Shown here in pieces: positions 1 through 4,968 of a stretch of 5,460 bases of DNA. The position numbers and the translations under genes were made by a program. Source of the DNA: Clostridia bacterium (lineage in GTDB: Bacteria > Bacillota > Clostridia > Oscillospirales > CAG-272). Position 1 is the first letter of the stretch. Every line of letters starts with the position of its first letter. Location of the stretch: contig JAFYRH010000340.1 of the NCBI GenBank assembly GCA_017559555.1, positions 1 through 5,460 on the forward strand. Direction: 5' to 3'. The notes under the pieces are model-generated. The model made no database searches. It saw nothing but the letters and a program-made list of their open reading frames with translations, and was not told the DNA's origin.

Positions 1-569
1 ACGAGATAGTCACGTGCACCCTCGGGGGTGGACTTGATCATCATAGGTGTTTCGATTTCGAGGAAGCCGTTTTCGTAGTAGTATTCGCGTGCAACCCTTG
101 CAATCTCATGGCGCATCATAATGTTGCGTTGCAAGGAAGGACGGCGCAAATCGAGATAACGGTATTTGAGAGCCGTTTCGTCGTTTACCTTTTTGCTGTC
201 GGAAACCTCAAAGGGAGGGGTTTGTGCAGCGGAAAGAATTTTGAGCTCGGTTACAAAAATTTCAACAGCACCGGTAGGGAGGTTGGGGTTGATTGCCCCC
301 TCTCCTCTTTGGCGAACAACACCGTGAGCCGCCAAAACGTACTCTGCACGAATACCGAATGCCTTATCGAAAATTTCTTTTTCGGTCTTATCGTCAAAGG
401 CAAGCTGAACGATACCTGTGCGGTCGCGCAGGTCGATAAAAATGAGGTTGCCAAGGTCACGTTGCTTTTGCACCCAACCCATTACGCATACCTGGTTGCC
501 AATATCGCTCTCGCGAACAGTACCGCAATAGTGGGTACGTCTATCGTTTGCAGTCATCAATTCTGCCAT
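1..569 (-). CDS. aspS: Aspartyl-tRNA synthetase, N-terminal part (runs off the left edge)
   Basis: Class II aminoacyl-tRNA synthetase that charges tRNA(Asp) with aspartate in the cytoplasm. Only the first 189 residues of a protein usually near 590 are present. Seen: an N-terminal OB-fold anticodon-binding domain (about residues 10-115) with RTHYCG at 11-16, GWVQKQRDLG at 31-40 and FIDLRDR at 44-50; the linker signature RYLDLRRP at 137-144; then the start of the catalytic domain with motif 1 around FLEIETP (169-175) and STPEGARDYL at 180-189, where the window ends. The ATG at 569 is chosen because AAGGAG lies just upstream; an in-frame ATG at 557 has no such site. It is the last visible gene of the operon, 13 bp after the phosphoribosyltransferase gene, whose TAA stop directly abuts the ribosome binding site, so translational coupling is likely. 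Whether it also charges tRNA(Asn) cannot be told from this fragment. Confidence 0.96.
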   Translation of the reverse strand, partial: MAELMTANDRRTHYCGTVRESDIGNQVCVMGWVQKQRDLGNLIFIDLRDRTGIVQLAFDDKTEKEIFDKAFGIRAEYVLAAHGVVRQRGEGAINPNLPTGAVEIFVTELKILSAAQTPPFEVSDSKKVNDETALKYRYLDLRRPSLQRNIMMRHEIARVAREYYYENGFLEIETPMMIKSTPEGARDYL

Positions 570-582
570 AATATCACTCCTT

Positions 583-1143
583 TTAGAGCACGTTGCCGTT
601 TTTATCGAACAACGGCAGCTCTTCCAAATAAATCAAATCATCTCTGTTCTTGGCATTTCCTTCTGCCAAAATGGTCATACGTCCGCAAATTTCGCCACCT
701 GCTGCCTTAACAAGCTCCTCAAGAGCGTGCAAGGAATCGCCAAGGGATACAACGTCGTCAACGATAAGGATCTTCTTGCCCTTCATCATATTGGCATCTG
801 CGGTATCAAGGTAAAGCTTTTGAGGATGGTCGGTGGTGATGGAACGCACGTTAACCTCGGTAACACCGGTCATGTAAAGCTTGGGAGACTTGCGCGCCAG
901 CACATAGCGTTGGTTGCCTGCAAGACGTGCCATTTCGTGAACGAGCGGAATGCCCTTCGCTTCAGCGGTAATGAGATAATCATACTCGGGGGCTTTTTTC
1001 AGCAATGCATCGGCACAAGCGGTGGTCAGTTCGGGATCACCGAAAATAACGAATGCCGCAATCATCAAATCATCATTCAAAGGACACAAGGGCAGGTCTC
1101 TCTCGCAGCCTGCAATTGTCATACGGTAATATTTTTGTTCCAT
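583..1143 (-). CDS. Purine-type phosphoribosyltransferase family protein (APRT-like)
   Basis: A 186-residue cytoplasmic protein of the type I phosphoribosyltransferase fold, the family that transfers ribose-5-phosphate from PRPP to a base or releases it. Seen: the PRPP-binding strand-loop ILIVDDVVSLGDSL at 125-138 with the paired acidic residues at 129-130; EAKGIPL at 61-67, matching the region where adenine phosphoribosyltransferases carry a similar EA+G segment; and RYVLARKSPKLY at 79-90. The first 35 residues (CERDLPLCPLNDDL at 13-26) look specific to this subgroup. The PRPP loop departs from the usual ATGGT form of salvage enzymes, so adenine salvage is not assured and the substrate is unknown. 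The ATG at 1143 follows AAGGAG at good spacing; an upstream in-frame ATG at 1176 would overlap the thiI stop and lacks a site. It lies 29 bp after thiI and 13 bp before aspS. Confidence 0.85.
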   Translation of the reverse strand: MEQKYYRMTIAGCERDLPLCPLNDDLMIAAFVIFGDPELTTACADALLKKAPEYDYLITAEAKGIPLVHEMARLAGNQRYVLARKSPKLYMTGVTEVNVRSITTDHPQKLYLDTADANMMKGKKILIVDDVVSLGDSLHALEELVKAAGGEICGRMTILAEGNAKNRDDLIYLEELPLFDKNGNVL

Positions 1144-1172
1144 AGTCTTTCTCCTTGATTCTTCCGCGCCGT

Positions 1173-2351
1173 TCAAAATTCGGGGCGGATGTATTCAACG
1201 TACGCCCCGTCGAGTGCCTCTTGCACAAGGGCGTCAAAATCCAATCTGTTTTGTTGCTCTTCTACCTTGGAGAGCTCAGGCTTTGTTTTGGGATGCTTGG
1301 GGGTGAAGACGGTGCAGCAATCCTCGTAGGGTTGAATAGAGGTTTCGAACGTACCGATCTTACGGGCGATCTGCACGATTTCTTCTTTGTCCATACCAAT
1401 GCAAGGACGGAATACGGGAAGCGTGGACATCGGATCGGTAACACCGATTGCCTGCATGGTTTGCGATGCAACCTGACCGAGGCTCTCGCCCGTAATCAGC
1501 GCGCCGCAACCGATATCGTGTGCAATGCGGTCTGCAATCGCCATCATATAGCGACGCAAAATCAGTGTGAAGTAATCCTCCTCGCAATTCTTAACGAGCA
1601 GTTCTTGAATATGTGTCAGAGAAACGATGCGCACACCAAAAGTTCCTGCATATTGCGAAACCTCACGTGCAAGCTCAAGCACCTTTTCGCGTGCCATTTC
1701 GCTTGTGTAGGGGAAGGATTCAAAGTGCACGGCTTCGATTTGAACACCGCGTTTTGCAATCATATAGCCGGCAACCGGAGAATCAATGCCGCCAGACAGC
1801 AGGAGCAACGCTTTGCCATTGGTGCCTACGGGCATACCGCCCGCGCCCTTGAATTGACCTGCGTGGATAAACGCGTTATGCTCGCGAATTTCAACCTGTA
1901 CCACGATTTCGGGGTTTTTCACGTCAACCTTGATGCCGCGAACGGTGGAAAGCACGTATCCGCCAACCTCACGGGCAATCTCCATGGAGTCGAGCACAAA
2001 TCTCTTATCCGAACGCTTGGCAACCACCTTAAAGGTCTTTTTGCCAACCAAAAATTGCGGAATGTAATCGCGAACGATCTTTTCGATCGCTTCCATCGAT
2101 TTTTCGCAAACGGCGCAACGGCTGATTGCTACAATGCCGAATACCGTTTGGATGTTTTGGAAAAGCCCATCGATATCGCAGAAATCATCCTGCGGGGTGA
2201 TGGTGATGGTACTTTGTGAACTCTTGATTTCAAAAGTGCCGAAATGCTTTGCACGGTGGCGCAAATTACGGCAAAGAGTATCTTCAAAATAGCGACGGTT
2301 CGCACCCTTGAGTACGATTTCGCCAAGTTTGCAAAGTAAAATTTCTTTCAT
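1173..2351 (-). CDS. thiI: tRNA 4-thiouridine synthase ThiI (tRNA sulfurtransferase), no rhodanese domain
   Basis: ThiI adenylates uridine 8 of tRNA and exchanges it for sulfur, giving s4U; in some bacteria it also passes sulfur to thiamine thiazole synthesis. This 392-residue protein is complete and close to the length of the short Bacillus-type form. Seen: an N-terminal ferredoxin-like region beginning KLGEIVLKG (8-16), a THUMP domain (about 60-165), then a PP-loop ATPase domain with LLLLSGGIDSPVAGY at 182-196, TGESLGQVASQT at 287-298 and PYEDCCTVFTPKHP at 341-354, whose cysteines lie where the conserved catalytic-region Cys of ThiI is expected. There is no C-terminal rhodanese domain, so sulfur probably comes directly from a cysteine desulfurase, which is not in this window. 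The start lies 7 bp after the preceding stop without a strong ribosome binding site at normal spacing (GAGGA is about 14 nt away), suggesting translational coupling. Confidence 0.96.
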   Translation of the reverse strand: MKEILLCKLGEIVLKGANRRYFEDTLCRNLRHRAKHFGTFEIKSSQSTITITPQDDFCDIDGLFQNIQTVFGIVAISRCAVCEKSMEAIEKIVRDYIPQFLVGKKTFKVVAKRSDKRFVLDSMEIAREVGGYVLSTVRGIKVDVKNPEIVVQVEIREHNAFIHAGQFKGAGGMPVGTNGKALLLLSGGIDSPVAGYMIAKRGVQIEAVHFESFPYTSEMAREKVLELAREVSQYAGTFGVRIVSLTHIQELLVKNCEEDYFTLILRRYMMAIADRIAHDIGCGALITGESLGQVASQTMQAIGVTDPMSTLPVFRPCIGMDKEEIVQIARKIGTFETSIQPYEDCCTVFTPKHPKTKPELSKVEEQQNRLDFDALVQEALDGAYVEYIRPEF

Positions 2352-2358
2352 ACGTCTA

Positions 2359-2664
2359 TCAATTTTCCTCTTCTACGATTTCGTCATCGTCAAACACGGG
2401 CTCACCGTTGCGGTAGTCATCCAAAAGTGCATTTGCTTTTTCAAACAAAGCGGTAGGTACGTAAATATCGCAACCGTACATCGAATAACCGGTTACAACA
2501 CGAACAGCTTCGCCGGCTCCGCGATCCTTCGCAAGGAACGGAATTTTCTCTTCTTCGAGAATACCGCAGATAATCATTTTTTCCACATCGTCGTGTGTGG
2601 TGGTCAAAAGAGCGGTGTTTTCATCAAGTTTTGCAGGAGTATCCAAGCCAAAAAACTTATCCAT
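2359..2664 (-). CDS. Small DUF2007-like protein
   Basis: A 101-residue soluble acidic protein. The sequence pattern resembles the DUF2007 family (sometimes called putative prokaryotic signal-transducing protein), whose biochemical role is not established. Seen: a central segment of about residues 20-80 with DDVEKMIICGILEEEKIP (25-42), GAGEAVRVVTGYSMYGCDIYV (residues 49-69) and a helical stretch ending ALLDDYRNGEPVF, then a strongly acidic tail (DDDEIVEEEN). This fits the family picture of a small alpha/beta fold with a helix following a strand pair. There is no signal peptide or membrane segment. The ATG at 2664 is preceded by GAGGTG at good spacing; a longer reading frame reaching 2793 would overlap the exonuclease gene and has no site. 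It lies 10 bp after the exonuclease gene and 7 bp before thiI, so it belongs to the same transcript. Family assignment is from pattern memory only. Confidence 0.8.
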   Translation of the reverse strand: MDKFFGLDTPAKLDENTALLTTTHDDVEKMIICGILEEEKIPFLAKDRGAGEAVRVVTGYSMYGCDIYVPTALFEKANALLDDYRNGEPVFDDDEIVEEEN

Positions 2665-2674
2665 AAATTTCACC

Positions 2675-3757
2675 TCAATCTTCGTAGTAGTTGGGGAAGA
2701 GTTTTTCCCATACCTTAGCGCATCCGATGGTATCCGCGATGGACGTATGCGCAACACCGTCCCATTCAATTCCCAAAAGTGCCATCGCATCACTCAAGGA
2801 TGCGTGTACAAGATCGGGATAATGTTCAGATTGATAACGAACGAATTCAATAGACGCACAACGCGTTTTTTCGTGCAACGCCTCGCGTTCTGCCTCGGTT
2901 TCGTAAATGTATTTGATGTGGCTGTAGTCGGTGGAAACACCATACGCAATCAACACATCGGCAGCAGCGAAAATGCGCTTGAGTTCGGGCACCAAATCGC
3001 TCAGGTGCGGTGCGTTTTCAACCATTTCGGGGGTAATGCCGTGAATTTTTTCTGTCTGCTTCCACTTTTTCTTGTGATCAGGCTTAACCAAAGTATTCAT
3101 TACAACACAACCGTAGCCGTTGGTGATGGAAATCGACAAAATCTCATCGTGTGTGTAAACGCCGGTAAGCTCAAGGTCGAAAAACAGTACACGTTCGCGC
3201 TTCATGTGATAATGCTCGGCACGGTGCAAGTCTCCCTCGGCGCGACGGACCGCAAGATCATCGGCAAAACAGCTTTGGCAAAGCTTGCGGCGAAAGCGTA
3301 CGTCTTTTCCGCAACGCACACACATCAAGGGGCGGCGGATAGCCGTTTTTTTGTCGTAAAAATAGATAACGCTCTTGTCTCCGCGGAGCGTGTAAGCAAC
3401 AGGCTCCTCGATAACGTCATAATTCATTTGCGAGAGGCGTTCAACGGTATAAAAACCGCAAGCCGCCGCACGTTTTGTGCTCATGCGTGCAATTTCGACA
3501 CCGCTCTCAAGTGTCATCGTCTCGGTTTTTTGTGCAGGAGCATACCAAAGCTCGGGGGGAGCCTCCGCTACACGAGTAGGATCAAAGAAATATGTAATGC
3601 TGCCGTCCTCGTTTTCGAGAAAAGCGGCAGGATCTCCAACCGGCATCAAGTGCATGCGGTTGAGAACATCGCGGGTTAGGTAGTTGCGTTTCTCCGCATC
3701 TGCCGGAGAAAGGTGTGGGATTGTTGCGCCGGAGCGCAATTTCATATCGGTTTTCAA
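2675..3757 (-). CDS. Zinc-ribbon protein with C-terminal DEDDh 3'-5' exonuclease domain
   Basis: A 360-residue protein in at least two parts. Residues about 190-355 form a DnaQ/RNase T-type DEDDh exonuclease: FFDLELTG at 192-199 carries the Asp194/Glu196 pair, HGITPEMVENAP (239-250) is the typical second block, Asp277 lies in YGVSTDYSH, and HTSIAD (337-342) supplies the HxxxxD general base and last Asp. All five catalytic residues are present, so activity is expected, but DNA or RNA specificity is not readable. A four-cysteine zinc ribbon precedes it (CVRC 146-149, CQSC 160-163). Residues 1-140 match no domain I recognise. The start is chosen as TTG at 3757 because AAGGAGG ends 5 nt upstream; ATG at 3745 would lie 17 nt from it, and ATG at 3790 sits inside a hairpin with no site. 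It is the first gene of the operon. It has no signal peptide or transmembrane segment. Confidence 0.85.
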   Translation of the reverse strand: MKTDMKLRSGATIPHLSPADAEKRNYLTRDVLNRMHLMPVGDPAAFLENEDGSITYFFDPTRVAEAPPELWYAPAQKTETMTLESGVEIARMSTKRAAACGFYTVERLSQMNYDVIEEPVAYTLRGDKSVIYFYDKKTAIRRPLMCVRCGKDVRFRRKLCQSCFADDLAVRRAEGDLHRAEHYHMKRERVLFFDLELTGVYTHDEILSISITNGYGCVVMNTLVKPDHKKKWKQTEKIHGITPEMVENAPHLSDLVPELKRIFAAADVLIAYGVSTDYSHIKYIYETEAEREALHEKTRCASIEFVRYQSEHYPDLVHASLSDAMALLGIEWDGVAHTSIADTIGCAKVWEKLFPNYYED

Positions 3758-3762
3758 AAAAT

Positions 3763-3769
3763 CCTCCTT
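3763..3769 (-). promoter_or_regulatory. Ribosome binding site that selects a TTG start
   Basis: AAGGAGG on the minus strand, with 5 nt between it and TTG (3757-3755). The nearest in-frame ATG (3745) lies 17 nt away, too far for normal initiation. The site begins at the very next base after the 3' arm of the large leader hairpin, so hairpin folding or unfolding could change its accessibility. Confidence 0.7.
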
Positions 3770-3834
3770 ACCGTCCTGTACCCGCCGCATACACGCCTGC
3801 GCAGTGGGCAGCGGATGCCGGTTTCAGTGACGGT
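3770..3834 (-). promoter_or_regulatory. Large imperfect hairpin in the 5' leader of the exonuclease operon
   Basis: On the minus strand, ACCGTC (3834-3829) pairs with GACGGT (3775-3770). Inside it, CTG pairs with CAG, CCG with CGG, GCAT with ATGC, CGC with GCG, and TGC with GCA, closing on a 7-nt loop (3807-3801). The pairs are separated only by short bulges or internal loops, giving about 22 base pairs over 65 nt. The stem ends directly against the AAGGAGG of the exonuclease gene. No T-tract follows it, so it is not a terminator. The pairing is seen in the sequence; a regulatory role is inferred. Confidence 0.5.
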
Positions 3835-3837
3835 TTT

Positions 3838-3856
3838 GCTCATTTTGGCTGTGAGC
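3838..3856 (-). promoter_or_regulatory. Second leader hairpin (5-bp stem, 9-nt loop)
   Basis: On the minus strand, GCTCA (3856-3852) pairs with TGAGC (3842-3838) around the loop CAGCCAAAA. It is modest alone but lies in line between two better hairpins in the same leader, 3 nt before the large stem. Confidence 0.3.
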
Positions 3857-3871
3857 TCTTCTCGGTGTCGT

Positions 3872-3894
3872 TTGCGTCACACATAGTGTGGCAA
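3872..3894 (-). promoter_or_regulatory. First leader hairpin (TTGC-CACAC stem)
   Basis: On the minus strand, TTGC (3894-3891) plus CACAC (3890-3886) pair with GTGTG (3882-3878) and GCAA (3875-3872). There is a 2-nt bulge (AC) and a TAT triloop, giving nine base pairs. It starts about 36 nt after the predicted transcription start of the exonuclease operon. No T-tract follows. Confidence 0.4.
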
Positions 3895-3936
3895 TGGGTT
3901 GCTTGCGATCAGCCTGAATAAAACACAGATATAGTT

Positions 3937-3965
3937 ATTATATCATAATAAAAAAGCACTTTCAA
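3937..3965 (-). promoter_or_regulatory. Sigma-A-type promoter of the exonuclease-thiI-aspS operon
   Basis: On the minus strand, TTGAAA (3965-3960) is separated by exactly 17 bp from a perfect TATAAT (3942-3937). Transcription would start near 3930, leaving a leader of about 170 nt before the TTG start at 3757. No comparably good promoter is evident in the short gaps between the five downstream genes, so this is probably the main operon promoter. Confidence 0.8.
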
Positions 3966-3972
3966 GAGCTTT
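3950..3972 (-). terminator. Possible intrinsic terminator of the tepA-like gene
   Basis: On the minus strand, AAAGC (3972-3968) pairs with GCTTT (3957-3953). After a T-T mismatch the stem continues with CT/AG around a small loop, and a run of T continues to 3950. The stem is short and weak for a terminator, and its loop and 3' arm overlap the -35 element and spacer of the next operon's promoter. It is the only stem/T-tract arrangement I see after the tepA-like stop codon at 4048. Confidence 0.4.
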
Positions 3973-4047
3973 GCAAAATTTCTCTTTGCCTTTTTGTCAA
4001 TTTCTTTGCTTTTTTCTCTATTTTTTATAACAAGAATAATTCTTATT

Positions 4048-4767
4048 TTAAATTATTGTCGTTTTTTCACTTTTTTGACAAAGAGAACGCAAATATGCAA
4101 GCGCCTTATCAAGCCCCCCAACCTCGTCTATAATGCCGTATTCTACCGCTTCGTAACCCTCAATAATAGAACCGCAATCGGTTGCGATTTGGTCGGGTCG
4201 CATCATCAGCTCGCGTATTTGCTCGGCATTTGCTTTGGAATGTGCACATATGAAATCAATGATCCGCTTTTGCATCTCGCTCATATATCGAAAAGATTGC
4301 GGCACGCCGATCACCATTCCGCTGATGCGCACGGGATGAATCGTCATGGTAGCACTCGGCACAATAAAGGAATGCTTTGCCGCCGTTGCAAGCGGAACAC
4401 CAATGGAATGTCCGCCGCCAAGAACCAAGGAGACGGTCGGTTTTGTCATGGATGCGATCATTTCGGCAAGCGCGAGTCCCGCTTCTACGTCGCCACCCAT
4501 TGTATTGAGAATAATCAGGACGCCATCCACGTCGTCGCTTTCTTCAATGGAGACAAGCAAAGGAATAATCTGCTCGTATTTGGTGGCTTTTTGTCCCTCG
4601 GGCAAAAAATAATGTCCCTCAACTTGTCCAATGATGGAAATGCATTGAAAGCGCTCGCGCGTATTTTCGGCAATGCTACTGCTACTCATTTCAATGTTTT
4701 CAAGCTGTATTTTTCGTGTTTCTTCAAAATTTTTTTCAAAATTTTTATTTTTTTCTTTTTCTGCCAT
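4048..4767 (-). CDS. tepA: ClpP-fold serine protease, TepA-like (translocation-enhancing protein)
   Basis: A 239-residue protein of the ClpP/crotonase superfamily. It resembles TepA, a cytosolic ClpP-like protein known in Bacillus and reported to affect protein export. Seen: a Lys/Glu-rich N-terminal tail (1-35); ILNTMGGDVEAGLALAEMIA at about 86-105, the glycine-rich oxyanion region; GGGHSIGVPLA (117-127) with the presumed nucleophile Ser121; MTIHPVR with presumed catalytic His144; and AVEYGIIDEVGG (208-219), with a candidate Asp at 197 just before it. The Ser-His spacing of 23 is close to that of ClpP. There is no signal peptide or hydrophobic membrane segment. The ATG at 4767 is chosen because GGGGG lies 6 nt upstream; the frame stays open to a TTG at 4818, which has no ribosome binding site. 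It is transcribed divergently from pduL and separated by 290 bp from the exonuclease gene. Symbol by resemblance only; plain ClpP is less likely given the GHSIG serine motif. Confidence 0.85.
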   Translation of the reverse strand: MAEKEKNKNFEKNFEETRKIQLENIEMSSSSIAENTRERFQCISIIGQVEGHYFLPEGQKATKYEQIIPLLVSIEESDDVDGVLIILNTMGGDVEAGLALAEMIASMTKPTVSLVLGGGHSIGVPLATAAKHSFIVPSATMTIHPVRISGMVIGVPQSFRYMSEMQKRIIDFICAHSKANAEQIRELMMRPDQIATDCGSIIEGYEAVEYGIIDEVGGLDKALAYLRSLCQKSEKTTII

Positions 4768-4805
4768 TTTTGACCCCCGTATATGCGTTTTTGACGCATT
4801 TTTGA
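4767..4805 (-). repeat. Three TCAAAAA direct repeats in helical phase
   Basis: On the minus strand TCAAAAA occurs at 4805-4799, 4794-4788 and 4773-4767. The offsets are 11 and 21 bp, close to one and two DNA turns, so all three copies face the same side of the helix. The last copy runs into the ATG of the tepA-like gene. The repeats are seen; a regulator-binding role is inferred. Confidence 0.35.
4783..4799. repeat. Perfect 6-bp inverted repeat in the 5' region of the tepA-like gene
   Basis: ATGCGT (4783-4788) and ACGCAT (4794-4799) flank a 5-nt spacer, TTTTG on the plus strand. On the minus strand it lies just upstream of the GGGGG ribosome binding site. It could be an RNA hairpin in the leader or a protein-binding palindrome. 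On the plus strand it is followed by only five T in all, too little for a convincing terminator. Confidence 0.4.
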
Positions 4806-4859
4806 TTATCATATCCAATATTTTTTTATTTATTACTTAATAATTGTGAAAAAATTATC

Positions 4860-4888
4860 TTTACAAGTGTCTTTTTTTGTGGTATAAT
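4860..4888 (+). promoter_or_regulatory. Strong extended -10 promoter of pduL
   Basis: TTTACA (4860-4865), a 17-bp spacer, and a perfect TATAAT (4883-4888) preceded by the extended -10 dinucleotide TG at 4880-4881. Transcription would start near 4895, giving a leader of about 75 nt before the ATG at 4969. A strong promoter fits the heavily biased codon use of the gene. Confidence 0.82.
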
Positions 4889-4905
4889 AATGTAGTATGG
4901 AATAT

Positions 4906-4929
4906 TGTGGGCTATTTGCGTAGCTCACA
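4906..4929 (+). promoter_or_regulatory. Hairpin near the 5' end of the pduL transcript
   Basis: TGTGGGCTA (4906-4914) pairs with TAGCTCACA (4921-4929) across a 6-nt loop TTTGCG: nine pairs, one of them G-U. It starts about 11 nt after the predicted transcription start. The following bases are A-rich with no T-tract, so it is not a terminator; a 5' stabilising or regulatory hairpin is more likely. Confidence 0.45.
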
Positions 4930-4968
4930 CAGAATAAAAATAGAGAAAAAAGAAAGGCTTTCGAAATT

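Noticed and set aside
108..1158. Plus-strand open frames opposite aspS and the phosphoribosyltransferase gene
   Set aside because: Both are antisense to genes with unmistakable motifs; no start signals.
1155..2219. Long plus-strand open frame (354 codons) opposite thiI
   Set aside because: It is the antisense shadow of a clear ThiI; its translation shows no family pattern and has no ribosome binding site.
2597..3679. Long plus-strand open frame (360 codons) opposite the exonuclease and the DUF2007-like gene
   Set aside because: The opposite strand carries intact DEDDh motifs and zinc-ribbon cysteines; this frame spans two real genes and resembles nothing.
3715..3921. Plus-strand 68-codon frame in the leader region
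   Set aside because: No ribosome binding site, no recognisable protein, and it overlaps the promoter-proximal leader and the start of the exonuclease gene.
3758..3930. Cobalamin riboswitch in the exonuclease leader
   Set aside because: A stretch around 3829-3800 loosely recalls the cobalamin core (GAAACCGG ... CCCACTG) and CAGGA occurs at 3778-3774, but the full B12 box is absent and the bases pair better as one long hairpin.
3758..3930. T-box leader responding to uncharged tRNA(Asp), since aspS is in the operon
   Set aside because: No T-box sequence of the GGTGGNACCGCG type and no antiterminator/terminator pair with T-tract before the first gene.
4021..4047. AT-rich inverted repeat AAGAAT/ATTCTT as a terminator after the tepA-like gene
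   Set aside because: Only A-T rich pairs and no T-tract on the minus strand; the stem at 3950-3972 is a better candidate.
3994..4773. Plus-strand 259-codon frame opposite the tepA-like gene
   Set aside because: Starts and ends in AT-rich spacer translated as Phe/Ile runs; the minus strand has ClpP-fold motifs and a ribosome binding site.
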